Shown: one piece after another, positions 1-14,200 of the stretch | Layout: each line of letters begins with the position of its first letter | Position numbering within the stretch: position 1 is the first letter of the stretch | DNA from: a virus | Length of the DNA: 64,000 nucleotides | Reading direction: 5' to 3' (one strand) | Virus record (IMG/VR): IMGVR_UViG_3300044624_003021 | Span: 1-64,000 of that record | Notes under the pieces: generated by a model | Database searches by the model: none | What the model was told of the DNA's origin: nothing | The model's input: only the letters and a program-made list of their open reading frames with translations | Made by a program: the position numbers and the translations under genes

Positions 1-3000
1 TATGAAATTAACGCCTTCATAATATGAAACAAATATTATGTTGTTACTTATTGCAAAAATCGAAGTTGCATTATCAGTAGAACTAATATCAAATGTATCA
101 GAGAATGTAACATTTAATGGAGGACTTGTTAAATTATATTTAGTTATTTGGGTTGCAAAAATGTTTCCGTTAGATGTCAGATTTTTGACTGAATATAAAC
201 TATTTTCAGCCAATGTGAATTTTGTGGCCGAATTATAAATGAAATTAGGCTCCATCAAATAACTGTTTGAATTTTGTAGGTTAAACAAATACAAACTATT
301 GTTAAGAATATAATATATTGGACAATCAGGATATAAAGTTGGTATTGTTTGAGTAGGGGTTTTTGTTGGTGTTGGGGTGGGAGTTACAAAATTACAAGTT
401 ACTTGTTCATTTGTTAAAATATCAATACAATATACACAAGAGAAATTTTGTGGATAAGTAATAATTGCAAAAATCGCGGTATTATTTTCAAAATAAGATA
501 ATGGTAAGATAGTACTTTGTCCGTTACTTATGGAGGTTATAATTTGATATGTTGATGTTATTTGTATTAAATCATATCCAGATTCATTATTAACGAATCT
601 ATAATCACCTCCTGATATTTCAATATCAGAAATAGTAACACCGGTTAAACTCGGGCAATTACTTAGGACTGTTGAACTTGGAGTAAACGACGGAGTAGGA
701 GTTATTGCACTAAAACTTAATGACTTTGAACCTACAACGCTCGAACCCAACCAATAATCTAAAATTTCATATATTTCAGGCCCTCCAGTTGAGAATATTG
801 GCCCATCAGATAAAATTTTATCTATTTGAGTTTTATCCATTCCTTTTAAGAACACTCTATCTTGTTTTCCTTTTTCTCTAACTAATAATTTTACTTGGTA
901 AGTTTCTGAACACTCAGTACAACTACTATATTTTATTTTAGCATCAGTAGTATAGATTATAGTGTCTCCTGATGTAACCTCAGAACCTATGGTACCACAA
1001 ACTACTTCAGTTTTATTTACATAGGCTAAAACTATAGAACCAATTTCAGTATTTACCGGAGCATAAGTGAATCCGGTAATACCATCACAAGTCAGAAATT
1101 CATAAAGTCTTTCATTAGAACCTAAACTAACTTTAACTAAATTTTCAACAGGGGAAGTAAATGAACCTCCAAAAATCAAAGTTTTTTCTTCACAACTTTG
1201 TAACTGTGGTTGAGTTGTTAACTTTTTTACAGAAACTAATGGATTAGAACCACTTGTACTTCTACATCTAATATTTTCATTAATAAATGGGTTATCAGTT
1301 AAATTAGTACAAATTTGTCTATCTTGAGACCCTACAATTTCACTATTGTTTACGTATGTAACATTAGGCCCAACTGTTATTAATCTTTTTGTACATATTT
1401 TTTCGGTACCTACAAATTTAACGGTTTTTGTTGGGTATGAACGTAAAGGTGCATATGTTGTCAAATATTCAGGGTCTGTTATGCAACTGACATAACTTAC
1501 TATTTGAGGGGTAGTTCCACTATTATATAAGGTATAACAATCACAAGGGAAATTAAAAGTTACCTCGTTAACTGAAGTTATTCCATCTACACATGTGAAA
1601 GTAACTATAAATGTTATTGTTTGCACCCATTCAGAAAGATAACCGGTCAACCCAACATTATGAGGTATCCATGTATCTCCAGGTTCAATTCCAACATATT
1701 CAGAATTCTCACCTACTAAATACAATTGGAATCCTCCTGGTCTTTCAACCTTAATTGAAGATATGTTTTCATCCAATGGTTGCTCAAAATAAATCTTAAA
1801 TTGATTAGTTGGACCCACGTATTCAATATTAGAAACTGAATAGTTACATAAACTTCTATTTTTTGTTAAAGAAAGTACAGCATTAACCTGACCGTCAAGT
1901 GATAAATCGTTTGCAAATCCAGTATCACAAATACCTTCATTACTAATTCTTAATACGTTGTTTAATCCGCAATTATTACCATTGGTGTCTTCATAACAAT
2001 CAAAGTCACCAGTAATCACTATTTTTCCATCACAATCAGTTGTTATTGAATATGCGGAGCCATCTAAACCAGTTGTCGCTGAAAACTTGGTATCTAAAAT
2101 ACCTCTTGAATCTATTCTAACAATATTTGTTGGAATTGGTTGTTTTTTAAATGAGGTAATCCACGAACTTAGATTATCTCCTCCTCCAATAACTATTAAT
2201 GAATTATCTAATAATATTTCAATACCAGTAACATTTGGCGTCAGACCTGATAAATTAAACCCTCCTTCAAAATTGTCATATATTGTACCATCGGTATTTA
2301 ATATAATGATACCTCTAGCTGTTTGACCATTATATTGAGAGAAATTACCACCAATTATAATAGTATTATTTATATATTTTTTTATTATATTTACAGGTCC
2401 GTTAAATCCTTCACCTGAATTTTTAAAGAACTTATTATCTATTTGCCCTAAACTATTTATTTTTACAATGTTATCTGATGGTGTTTGAGTTATTGGACAT
2501 TTTCCATTAACACAATTACCAAGTAAAGTTTGAGAAATATTTGTTCCTAAAGATAATACATTTTGAACGCATAATTTTTTGGTTCCTTTAAATTTAATTT
2601 TTTTAGTTGTTGATGCACAATCAACATATGTCATACCTTGAGCCGTACTTCCGCTATTATAGAATTTATAACACTGGCAAGGTTCAGGAGGTCGAACTAA
2701 ATACGAAAAGATATTACAATCCTTCAAAGATGATGCCCCGACAAATGTTCTTTGGGGATGATGAGTTATGTTTGATTGATTGGCTGATTGTATATTATAA
2801 ACAAATGGAATAAATCCTATATTAGGGTCATTAATTTTAAATATAAACTCATTGTTAGATGGTGAGTCATAAAAATCGTTTGGATGACGCGTAAATGTAA
2901 GATACCAATAATTTTGAAAAGAAAACAACCCTCCAACTTCTAACCTAATGTCAATACCTCCATCATCTATATATTGCACAGGTGTTGTTGCTGAAAATAC

Positions 3001-5103
3001 TACACCCCCACTTACAATATCAATTTCATAAATAGTTGTATATGCGCTTTGTCCTAAAGACTCTCTCTCCGAAAAGGCGTAAACTATAGTATTATTATCT
3101 GTAACTAATACGTCAGAGTAAAATCTTGGGTTTGCGGGGTAATTAGAAAATATATCGGGATTTATACCCTCTATTGGAATTGGATTTACCGTTACATTTC
3201 CGACGCTATTTATAGGAATTTTTACAAAAGAAATATCATAGAAACTGTTAAATAATGTTGATATCAAATTTTCGCTATCAAATACTGCCAATCCTCTTCC
3301 TAAACCTACGAACTCTTCAGGCTCGGCTATGGTTATAGTTCTTACTAATTCTGAAACATCGTAGTTAGAATTTAAAATGTTATACTCATATATTGTTTTA
3401 GCATGTGTTCCAGTTCCTGGCGATTTGTAAAGTATCCAAATCTTACCTGTATTTGTATTATAATTAAAAGTATGTGCAATATCAACCGCCTGTTCACCCA
3501 CCGCTGCTTGCAAATTATTTTCGCTTTCGAATATAACTCTAGCCGTATTGGTTAAAATATTATAAGATACTATATTGAATCTTTTTTCAGCCGGGTCTCC
3601 TGGTAACACCACTCCTGGTATAGTGTTATATATGACATTTTCATGTTCTACAAACAAAATGTGTCTATCGCATGTGCTTGATTTTAAATCACCACCAACA
3701 AATATCGAATCTTTATCTGTGGATAAAATAGTTTTAACCTCTCCGCTTATATATAAATTATCTGAAAAAGTTAAATCTTGGATTCCGTTTTTGTCTAGTT
3801 TAACTAATGGACAAACCATTCTATCATTATAATAATTAAAATCTCCACCTACCAAAATACTATCACCAAATTCAACAATGGTATTTACAGAAGCTCCAGA
3901 AACTAATAAATCTTTAGTGAAACCATTTTTATTTATTATTGGTGAATTTTTAAATTGAGTGTTATTTTTATTAATATTTGCAAAATCAAATATGACTGAA
4001 CTTTCCGTATTAGTTAAAAAAGTTTCAGTATATGATGAAGTTCCATCACTTATACCGCCAAGTCTATTAACAGTTCCTGTGAAAGGATTAGACTCAATAT
4101 TTAAAACAAATTTATTCGGGTTATTCAAATAAAATTCGTAACTATATATTAAAGGTGAAGTATCATCGGCACAAGATACTGATGTTGACCACTTACCTCC
4201 ATTTTCGGCCGTTATTACAACAAAAATGAACTTAGGACCGGTACCGTCCAAATAAATAGAATTATCAATAGAGCTTCCTAAATCTGACATTCTCGTATCG
4301 GTATCATCTAATGTGAAAGTAAAATCAGGAGAGTTAGGATACAATGAGCTATAATAAACGTCAAAAGTAACCGGAAAACCTAATGATGGGTCAATTTCCG
4401 TATCCAAATAAACTAATCCTTTTGGTGTGTTTTCTTTTTGTTCACATAACTGTATTGTTGTATAAGAAATTACCGATTGATTTATATTTTGTTCAACTCC
4501 GCATTTTTCTGAATTACAAAAACAAGTATTATTAAGTACAACTTGTGGTAACTCTTCATTACAATTAACTTTTTCAAAATAAACGTAATCTCCTAAAAAT
4601 GATGTATTTGATTTATCACCTTGTCTGTAATTTATATTATAACATGTGCTTTCATAACTTTGATATGAGTCAGCATTGGTGTCAATTCTTATAATACCAG
4701 TTGTAAACTCTATTAATGGAAAGGTTTTAGTTTGTCCTATTTTAACGTTTAATCCAGTCCAACCATTTGAACCATCATATATATAAATGGTATTTTTTGT
4801 TAAGTTTTTTACATAAATTGTTGGTCCTTGGAACCCGTTTGGTCCTACTGTTACTTCGGCCAATTCTTCTGCAGGGCGGTTTGTTCTAGTTGGAGTATTT
4901 GTTGGAGTAATTCCAGAAGTTTTAGTAGGGGTTTTAGTATTAGTTGGAGTTTTAGTATTTGTAGGACTATTAGTTGGTGTTGGATTAACGAACCCGCTGC
5001 TAGGCGTTTTAGTTGGGGTTGGAGTGTTACTTGGTGTAGGTGTATTTGTTGGAAACGGGGTTAACACAAATCCCAAAGGAGGATTATAATTTTGACTTTC
5101 CAT
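1..5103 (-). CDS. Giant modular virion/adhesin-like protein, C-terminus cut by window edge
   Basis: The frame is open from the ATG at 5103 to the window edge (about 1700 residues), so the protein is partial. In order: a Thr/Pro/Asn stalk of PT-type repeats at about residues 12-65; a propeller-like segment at about 410-790 containing an IAHTFNYNTNTG motif also found in the neighbouring giant protein; a CxCYxFYNSG Cys module near 810; repeats near 875-1005 with the GGNF...NTDGTIYDNF pattern of Delta-60/DUF5122 propellers; a second Cys module near 1190 followed by a KTVKFVGTEKIC segment. There is no signal peptide, so it more likely reaches the cell surface in the virion than by secretion. A terminator separates it from the gene upstream. 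A tail fibre or adhesin role is inferred from architecture and size only. Confidence 0.75.
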   Translation of the reverse strand, partial: MESQNYNPPLGFVLTPFPTNTPTPSNTPTPTKTPSSGFVNPTPTNSPTNTKTPTNTKTPTKTSGITPTNTPTRTNRPAEELAEVTVGPNGFQGPTIYVKNLTKNTIYIYDGSNGWTGLNVKIGQTKTFPLIEFTTGIIRIDTNADSYQSYESTCYNINYRQGDKSNTSFLGDYVYFEKVNCNEELPQVVLNNTCFCNSEKCGVEQNINQSVISYTTIQLCEQKENTPKGLVYLDTEIDPSLGFPVTFDVYYSSLYPNSPDFTFTLDDTDTRMSDLGSSIDNSIYLDGTGPKFIFVVITAENGGKWSTSVSCADDTSPLIYSYEFYLNNPNKFVLNIESNPFTGTVNRLGGISDGTSSYTETFLTNTESSVIFDFANINKNNTQFKNSPIINKNGFTKDLLVSGASVNTIVEFGDSILVGGDFNYYNDRMVCPLVKLDKNGIQDLTFSDNLYISGEVKTILSTDKDSIFVGGDLKSSTCDRHILFVEHENVIYNTIPGVVLPGDPAEKRFNIVSYNILTNTARVIFESENNLQAAVGEQAVDIAHTFNYNTNTGKIWILYKSPGTGTHAKTIYEYNILNSNYDVSELVRTITIAEPEEFVGLGRGLAVFDSENLISTLFNSFYDISFVKIPINSVGNVTVNPIPIEGINPDIFSNYPANPRFYSDVLVTDNNTIVYAFSERESLGQSAYTTIYEIDIVSGGVVFSATTPVQYIDDGGIDIRLEVGGLFSFQNYWYLTFTRHPNDFYDSPSNNEFIFKINDPNIGFIPFVYNIQSANQSNITHHPQRTFVGASSLKDCNIFSYLVRPPEPCQCYKFYNSGSTAQGMTYVDCASTTKKIKFKGTKKLCVQNVLSLGTNISQTLLGNCVNGKCPITQTPSDNIVKINSLGQIDNKFFKNSGEGFNGPVNIIKKYINNTIIIGGNFSQYNGQTARGIIILNTDGTIYDNFEGGFNLSGLTPNVTGIEILLDNSLIVIGGGDNLSSWITSFKKQPIPTNIVRIDSRGILDTKFSATTGLDGSAYSITTDCDGKIVITGDFDCYEDTNGNNCGLNNVLRISNEGICDTGFANDLSLDGQVNAVLSLTKNRSLCNYSVSNIEYVGPTNQFKIYFEQPLDENISSIKVERPGGFQLYLVGENSEYVGIEPGDTWIPHNVGLTGYLSEWVQTITFIVTFTCVDGITSVNEVTFNFPCDCYTLYNSGTTPQIVSYVSCITDPEYLTTYAPLRSYPTKTVKFVGTEKICTKRLITVGPNVTYVNNSEIVGSQDRQICTNLTDNPFINENIRCRSTSGSNPLVSVKKLTTQPQLQSCEEKTLIFGGSFTSPVENLVKVSLGSNERLYEFLTCDGITGFTYAPVNTEIGSIVLAYVNKTEVVCGTIGSEVTSGDTIIYTTDAKIKYSSCTECSETYQVKLLVREKGKQDRVFLKGMDKTQIDKILSDGPIFSTGGPEIYEILDYWLGSSVVGSKSLSFSAITPTPSFTPSSTVLSNCPSLTGVTISDIEISGGDYRFVNNESGYDLIQITSTYQIITSISNGQSTILPLSYFENNTAIFAIITYPQNFSCVYCIDILTNEQVTCNFVTPTPTPTKTPTQTIPTLYPDCPIYYILNNSLYLFNLQNSNSYLMEPNFIYNSATKFTLAENSLYSVKNLTSNGNIFATQITKYNLTSPPLNVTFSDTFDISSTDNATSIFAISNNIIFVSYYEGVNFI

Positions 5104-5157
5104 TTACTTATATTTTTTTAATAGTGTATTCTAAATACAATTATTTATAGTTTTTAT

Positions 5158-5165
5158 ATAAATAT
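5158..5165 (-). promoter_or_regulatory. Phage ATATTTAT motif upstream of the partial giant gene
   Basis: Minus-strand ATATTTAT lies 54 nt before the ATG at 5103, a longer leader than most copies of this motif in the window. Confidence 0.45.
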
Positions 5166-5174
5166 CAATAAATT

Positions 5175-5203
5175 AAAAAGGAGGTTAAATAACCTCCTTT
5201 TTT
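5175..5203. terminator. Bidirectional intrinsic terminator
   Basis: GGAGGTT/AACCTCC stem with AAAT loop, A-run on the left and T-run on the right. It lies just past the stop of the 3998-aa gene read on the minus strand. Confidence 0.8.
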
Positions 5204-5224
5204 AATAATTATTTTTTTGTAATA

Positions 5225-8200
5225 TCAATATACATAGTTTGGGTCACTAAAAGTTACCACACCATTTACGTAGGTAAGAATCAAAATTGGTGTGTTTTGC
5301 CATATACCATTAACTATAGGATAAGCGTAAATGTTAAAATCTACTGTGTTACTATCTATAATCTCAAGTCTATATTTATACATATAGTAATCAACTATAT
5401 TGGGGAAATACGTATTAAACATTCCTACAAAATTAGTGCAAGTTGTTGAAGAAAATTCAGGTAAACTTTCATTTTGAGAATAGAATGGCAATGTGGCATT
5501 ACTGATTAAATTAGTATCAAACAAACCTGCTATATTATAAGAAACCCGTGGATTACATGACGTTAGATAAACACGTCTTGAGGTAGTGAATGGTGATTCA
5601 AATATTGCTCCTGTTTGTGAAGTAAATTGAACATCGTCACTGTAATATGAATTATTTATAAAATTAATGATATTAATACCAAAATTAGGTGAAGTAGAAC
5701 AAGTGAATGTATTTGATTCTAAAAATCCATAGTTCTCAATTTTTAAATAAAACTCTAAACCATCCATTGTTCCTGTAGTTACTACAGCTGAAACGTGGAT
5801 TTGGAATTTTAAAGCCGTGTCGGTAGTATTGCCAACAGTACCTGTTGAACCTCCAGTATCTCCCCCAAGAATTTCCCCACATAAAGTATTACCTGATGCG
5901 GTAGGAATACCAAATTCAATACTTCTATAATATCTATAATCTGTTGGGTCAGAATATGATGGTATACCATTGATTGACGTTCCTCCACTAAATGGACAAG
6001 TCTGCCCAACAACACCTGGAAAATCTTGATTACAATCCATATATCCGCAATATGAGATTTCATTCATCGCATTTAAGTATGATTGGTACATATAATCGAT
6101 TGGAATATTGGAGTTTGAGGTGACCTCGATAATCCAATAATCACCGTCAACATATTTGTTATAAGATATTGTGCTAGTTTGAGATAATGAAAGACAATTA
6201 TATGGTTGATTTCCAGGATTTAATTGTATGGTTTTTAAACCATCTAAAGTTAATTGTTCATTACCTCCAAATAAAACTGTGTCATTTGGTGGAAAATTAC
6301 ATAACGCATAACCTTTAGGACCCGTGTAAGGCGAAAACGCATATGGATAATAATTGAAAAGTGTCTGAGGTATTGATACTGTAGAACAGTCTTCATCACA
6401 CACTTTTATACCCAAAACAACTTTACTATAACAAGATGCTGAAAAATCTATAGGTTGATTATTACCATCATATGAGGTTGTACTTATACTACTTGAATCA
6501 ATTTTATACTTGTTTTCAATTTCCTGATTTTGAGGACAATTTTCACAATCAAATGTTTCCATACAATCATATTTTAAAATCCAATTGCTCGCACCTGATG
6601 GGGAGGTAATTTGGAAAATAATATTTTCAAACCCTGGACTTCTTAATAAACCAGTTAATGACGTGACTTTACTAAAAGATGGGGCGGCAACGTCTATTTC
6701 GTAATTTGTCCACATTGTTCCCATTGGAATCAGGGTACTACCTATGTTAAAATTGGCTAAAATAACTGGTTGTGTGTAGTTATTTCCATTATATATAATC
6801 TTAATATTATCATAAGCCGCAAATCCTGTGAATGCCCAAGCAATATGATTAACTGTAGATGGTAGAGACAAACAAGTTTGGAACGGTGGTGTTTGAGTTC
6901 CTACAATCGCACCATCGAATGAAAATTCATATGAATAAATAGGGTCATCAGAATTTCCATTTAAACAATCAGCACATGTAACTTCAATTGATTCAAAACA
7001 AGACAAGTTTGTGGCAATACTACCATTTGACCCATCTTGTGAATAAATAACACCACCTAAGTTGATTCTATCAATCACAGGTAAATATTCCCCTGATAAT
7101 ACAATTGGAGATTGTTCACCTGTTAATGGATGAGGATAATCATAAATAAATTGATTTCCTAAACCGCTGGTAAACGCAATTTCTGTTGTACTATTTGGTC
7201 CGTACCAATTAATAACATAATCTGAAATATTACCCTGACATGTCGACAATAAGTTGCCGGCTACTATGTAACCTATGTTACCGGTTTCAATTATGTCAAA
7301 ATAAAAACCACATTCTTCACACAAATCAGTAGTTAAAGCTATAGGTTCGCATAGTTGTAAAGATTCGGCGGTTGAATTTATTGAAGAAACTCCGTGAGGT
7401 CCAGTAACTCCATTGAATGTTAATCCTTGGTAGACAGAAGAAACACCATTTGGGAACGAAGTTTCATATTCAAATACAGACCAGTTAGTGTTTTCATTTC
7501 TAATCAAATAAACACCATTTTCCATTGTCATTGGGAAGTGCGAAACTGCGGGTTGGGTATAATTAGGACCTATTTCTTGAATCAACGATGGTGTAGCCCC
7601 AATCACATATGGATATTCTAAAATATACATTGGTGACGCTGAGACTAAAGTACTACCGTATTTTGCGGTGATAATCAGGCTATTATCCATAAAATACATA
7701 CCTGACCAAACAAGTAAGTTAGTAGTTCCATTGTAATTCACACTTCCAACAACCGGAAGATTAAACATCACAGTACAGTTAGTAAACGTAATGCTATTAT
7801 TTGTAATATTAACTTGTAAAATAACCCCTCTACAAGACGCTGTTGGACAACCGGCCCATCCTCCACCTACTATTGCTCCCATGGCAAGTGTGTTTGGAGA
7901 GATATACGCCATACCTTGGTCAATTCTTGAAATCACTCCGTTATTATTTGAAGTATTAAGTGTGATTAATCTACTCCAAGTTAAATTATAGTATTCATCA
8001 TTAATTGTCCATTCATTTATATACGTAACATTAGTGTTGGCGACTTTCTTAATCCATAAAAATCCGGTATTTGTTATAAAATCAAATGAATGTGCAATAT
8101 CTAATGTTTCAACTAAAGAGCCTAATCCTAAAATATTAGGATTGTAACTAGTACCTAAATTTAAGAAAGTAGGTTCTCCAAGACCTAATGCGTATCTTGA

Positions 8201-11200
8201 TACTCTTAATCTATGTGTTTGACTAGTAGGCGCCAACCATAACATCAAAGGATTACACAGTGATTGGAATGAGAAAGATGAACAGGATGGAGAGCTGGCC
8301 GCACCTGACACTCTACCCAAACCAGTGTCGGAATAAACCGATGTGGTATTACCATATATGTCAACTTCATAAATGTCAGACACATTTGATGAATTACTTG
8401 CATATGACGCGGCAATGTACAATCTATTTTGGTCGGTTAAAAATAAATCAATTCCACTACCGTAATCGGTTGACTCAGGAAAATTAAAAATAGTCACAGT
8501 TTCTTCAATCACCGCGTTAGTAAAACTACCATCCAAATAAATTTGTTTAATCATCCATCTAGTAGGATTAGTTACACCATAACCAATCAACATTCTATTA
8601 TTATTTACAACCGCAATATCCGTTGGGCTTTCATCGACGGGTAAAGTCAAAATAGCCGGAGTTATGAATTGCTGACTCACAGTATCAAATCTTCTAATAG
8701 ACCATGTGTTAGAATTTGAAGGTCTGGTTGATAAAAACACATTGAGTCCGTCCTCACTTACCCCTAATGCCGCAGCAAATAGTCCAGGGTTTCCATTAAC
8801 AAGTGGTTCTGGATTTTGTAGAGTTACTGAGGTTGGGTTTGGAGTTATAACAAATCCTGATATGAAATCAACATTCCACCATGTTAATCTTACATCAGTT
8901 GTTTGATTACTACCATGTAATAAATAAAGTCTTTGACTTACTGAATTATAGGCAATATCCCAAAATCTATCATTTGTAATAGTAGGTATATTTGGTAACT
9001 CAATTTCAATTGACTCATTATCATTAACATTATAATAAAAAACCCTGTTAGGATTTAAATCATTATTATCGGCTCTTGTGACAAAAAACACAGGACAAGT
9101 AGGTAATATAGTTGTTACTATTAAATTTGGTGTAAAAGTTAATGGATTACACAAGGCTATCGCTTCAGGACTTGAGTTTATTGAAGACGCTCCAAAAGGT
9201 CCTCGTCCGTTTGGGGGAGTCCAAAATTCATCAATATTTGAGCCAGTGACAAGGTAATTAGTTGGACTAAATAAAAGTTGACTGAAAGCATTTCCAAAAC
9301 CAGGAGCATTATTTGTTAATCTTATTGACCTTATTTCGTCTAAGAATGTTGCAATAAAATTTGTAACACCATTTCCCGGATTCTGAGGGTCAGGATATGG
9401 GAAATATACTTCAGGGAATGCAAAAAAGTTAGGATTTGTACTTTGGACGTACTCATATTGTAAAAGATATTTTATACCCGTCTGAGACAAATTGGTAGAA
9501 TCTCTAGCAAATATTACTAATTTATTATCAGGACCTAAATAAAAATTACTATAAATAACAGTTGAGCGTGTTCCGGTATATATCGAATCTCCTTGTGCCG
9601 GTAATCTGAACATTAATGTCATATTATTCACCAAAGATAAGTTATTACCTAATGCCGGAGTAATATCCAACTGACCAATAAACTCACGGTAATTCTGCTG
9701 ATTATTATAGGGGCCAGTACCACCTGACCAAGTTTCAATTATCAAGGTATTTCTGTCTAATGAAGCAATTCCAAGGTTGTGTCTAAAAGTAGTACCTGAT
9801 GCAGAAACGTTAATTACTCTATTAAAAGTTAAATTAAAATCTTCATCATCAATACTCCATTCGTATATTTGAAAATTAACATTAGTAATTGCGGGGGTTG
9901 GTCTACGACTAATCCACATCCAACCTGTGTTAAAATTGAAATCAAAAATGTGAGTAATTGACATACTTCTCTGTACAGAATTTCCAGGTGCCGGATATGT
10001 ATTTCCTAAGTCTAAAACTTGTTGCGGGTCCTCTGTTTCTCCATCCCATCTAATTGCGACAAATTGATTATTACCTGAAAATAATATTAACGGTCTACAT
10101 CTTGGGTCAGGGAATTCAAATTCAAATGAGTGACATGATGGATAAGATGCCGCCCCATTAATTGTTTGTAAATTAGTGTTATTCCACGATTGAGTTATTG
10201 TTAAATCAACATCAATTTTAAAAACTGAAGATGTACTATTTTGACTAGCAACTACATAAAATTCACTAACTCCTTCATTTAAACTTAAGAAAATATCCAA
10301 AGATTCATAAACATCAGGACCAAATTCAATTTCATTGTCAAAAATAGTGCCCTCTGGACTATCGTCACAAGTCCATTGTTCTATGTATATAGTTGTTCCG
10401 TCAGTTGTTGAAATAAATAATTTATCATTATTAGTTCTTATAAAATCACCTTTAACTCTTCTTCCATTTGTAAAGCTTATCAATTCTGTATAGTAGTTGA
10501 ATTGGCTAGTGTTGAAAACATCGTAAATTAGTACTCTTGGAGTTTGAGGTTCTCCGGGGATTGGAACTGTAGATAGGTATATTAAATTACCGTTAGGGCT
10601 AACTTCTAATCCTTCGCTAAGTCTAAGAGCTCCAAATGTTACTGGTGAAGGTAGTTGTATTAGGAACGGACCATCAATTAACTGTCCGGTCTCAAAATCA
10701 ACATTCCACCATATTAAATTATTGTCCCATGGAGATGATGGATTGGGTTGAGGTAAATCACTTAATGTTTGTAAAACATATAATCTATTATTAGTATTAC
10801 AAACCGCAACATCTCTATAGCTATAGATAGTTTCCGCAACATCTCCAAGCTGAGGTAATAAAATAAAGTTATGTGTATTATTTGTGACGTTATAATTCCA
10901 AAGACCCTCCAATCCTGAAGAATTCAAAAATACAGGGCAATTACTTAAAGTAGGAATGACCGGCGCTATATTTGGTACAAATCTAGTTAATTCACATTGA
11001 ATTTGGCTAGGTACAGTTACATTAATTGTTGAGGACGCTCTTAAAGCAGTATTAAAAAGTGGTGATAAAGTATATTGAGTTTGAGGTATGTCCAAATAAC
11101 CAGAAATACCATAGTTTGGCTCATTATTGAGTATATAACCGCCCCAATTCTGGTTAGCCCCAATATTCTGATTTCTATGTACAAAAATAAAATTATTATA

Positions 11201-14200
11201 GTTAACAACTCCAATTTGTTGTACATTATCACTAGTGGCGTTGCCATTTCCTTCGGCGTCTAATATAGTATTGATATATTCATATTGTGCATCTATTGCG
11301 TATGGGTATTGTAAAATGACTCTTGTTAAATTTATATTACTGCTTTCAGGTAATCCACTTCTCACAATTACAATTAATTTATTATCTACAGCATAATCCA
11401 TTGATTGAATAATTGCATTTCTCGGTAAAGTGTACCCTGGAGACCCTGCTGTAGGTAATGTAAACATAGTAGTTGTATTTGCGTTAAAAGTTAAATTCAA
11501 ATTCACATTACCAGGTGTTAAATTAAGTTGTACAATTCTGGACCTAAGAGCTGCGCTACTTGTCCCATATCCATTGCGGGTACCAATTATTAAAGTATTA
11601 TCATCAATTGCCGCTAATCCGGCAAAGAAACGAAGACTCGTAATTGCTTGATTGGTCTGCGTCAAAGTAATTTGTCTGTTATAAGTACCAATAAAATCTA
11701 TTTCACCATTAGGTAATGTTGTACCGTTTAAAGTAAATTCCCATATTGTTGTTACCCAAATTGATGATTGTGTGTTAAATAGAATCCATAATAAACCTGT
11801 ATTTGTTTCATAGTCAAATGTATGGGCAATTTCATTGGGTCCTACAGTAGGTACGGGGTGAGTTCCTAAATTTAAAGTGCTTATAGGTTGGAATGGTAAG
11901 AAGTTGAATCTGGATACAAAAAAGGTATTACTTAACCCTGAAAATAAAAGTAATGGTCTACATCTTGGGTCAGGATAAATAAAACTAAATGAATTACACT
12001 CAGGGAATGTGGCAGCTCCGTTAAATAATCCACCATATGTAGCATAATTGGTAAGATTAGTTATACTATCAACCGGCTCTAATCCATAAGGATAATCACT
12101 AATTACTTTATAAACAGGTATATTAAATTGATTATTATCTATACAAAATAACGAACCGTCTAATATATATAAATCTATTTGATTATCTCCGTCGGCGCTT
12201 AAACCTGTTACAATTTCAAACTCGAAAAGAGACCCCTCAGGTGTTCCATCGGTATGCCATTGTTCAATGAATACACGTTCACCATCTGTTGTTGTAATAA
12301 ATAATTTATTATCAGTAGTTCTACACATATCCCCTTGAACTCTTCTTCCTGGTAATAAATCAAATAATCTCTCACAAGGACATACTTGGGTAAGGATAGT
12401 ATCCTGACCAGAGTCAATAATTTCACATCTTAGAATTGATTGTACATCATCAAGTTCAGAATAGTTCATTGAGCTTACAAAAACATGGAATCCGTCCAAA
12501 TCAACTTCTAATCCATGGTTAACCGTAAAAAAATCATACGGGTCTTGGAAAGGTAAATCAGGGGTTACATTAATTGTTGCCCCTGATACGTAAGTTCCGG
12601 TTTGGAAATTAATAGTAAAATACCCAATATAACTGGCGGGATATGGTCCAACTTGATTTGTTTGATAGGTACCATTTGTTTTGAAATAAACTCTCTGAGA
12701 TGTTCTTGAAATTGCTATGTCGGTATAGGTATCCCCACTTGAATCCGCATTATTAAATATGTATGGACCTTGTAGTGAAATTGGTATTAAACTACCTTGA
12801 TTGGTGTCATATAAGAATATATCAAATTCGTCTGTAGATGAATTTAACATTACTATACAACCTTCAATCGGAGGTAATGGGTCAGGTAAAAGACGAGCTA
12901 AACAATATGCGTTATTTGCTGTACATGGACCTCTGTCTGTAATACTACTTTGAGATGATGTATTTATGATAGAAGTCATACATACAGTTCCTTGAACAGT
13001 AACCGACGGACCGTAATTATTCGTAATAAATCTATAATTACCATCACAATCTAAAAATTCGACAGTTAGATTATTACCTATTTTAAGTTCAAAACATGTA
13101 CAAGGAAAAACAGTGGGTTCAATACAATACTGAGAATTTGAAAGACCGCAAAATTCATTGGTATCCTCAACATAAGCATATTGTTCATTAGTACCTATCC
13201 CTGGTTGGTCAACAAAACTAAAATTATCATTTAGAATACAAGGGAATAAAGGATTTTGGCCAACAAAAGAACTATGTGGACTACCACTACAATCTCTCCA
13301 AGAAAATAAGAACCAAGTACTCTGAGGAGGATTTAGTCCTGCGTTTGTGTGACGTACTTCGTAACAAGTACAATCAGGGGCTGGTTCGGTTTGGATTGCA
13401 CAAATATTACTAATAGAAATTGGTATATTAGCAACACAATCTTCATGTGCCTGAAATCTTAGTAGTGTACTTGTTGCTACTAATGTAGTGGTAAATCTTT
13501 GGTATCCTCCGGAACCAAATGTACTAGTTGGAGTAAAAAATTCAGACCCATTAGAACCTGCAAAAACTCTAACCCATCTTTGCCCAGGAAATACAGTACA
13601 AGTGCCACCAAAATCGGTAAAAAATACAGGAAGTGATAAGTCAAAAGAAATTTCATAGGTTGCCCCAATAACCAAGCAGTTTTGTTGAAGATAATTATTT
13701 AAATCACCTCCCGTATATAGCGCGGCCGAGCCAAATGTACTATTATTACCAACTGTCTGCCATAGTGTTGAAGTTTGTCCGACTCCATTAACTGACTCCC
13801 ATGAAGGTATGGTTGTATTCGGTATTCCTTGAACTAAAAATTGTGGGTTAGCAACTACGTTATTTTCTTGACAAACCGCTATTGGGGAACATCCCTCAAC
13901 CCAACTGAAATCGTCTCCACAAACCCAATGAGAATTGGAGTCATCGGTTAATTTTCCGCACCACCCATCTACACTTATTGTTGTTACACTTGTTGGAGAT
14001 AGTTCGTTACTTAAACCACTGTTAACATTGGTTAATTCAAATAAATTGTTTCCATTAGAACTATCGATTCCTGCCAATATTGTAAATGTTCCAGTTGTAG
14101 AACCATTTACAGTTCTAGCAACTCGTATTCTTACTGCATCATTAATATTTAATTGAACGTTTTCAAATATACTTTCAGTTTCAAAATTAACTAAAGCGGT

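Noticed and set aside
4828-5064. Plus-strand Trp/Ser/Cys-rich frame
   Set aside because: Antisense to the Pro/Thr stalk repeat of the giant protein.
5175-5190. GGAGG sequences resembling Shine-Dalgarno sites (also near 17259 and 23910)
   Set aside because: Each is one arm of an intrinsic terminator, with the complementary arm a few nt away and no start codon at proper spacing.
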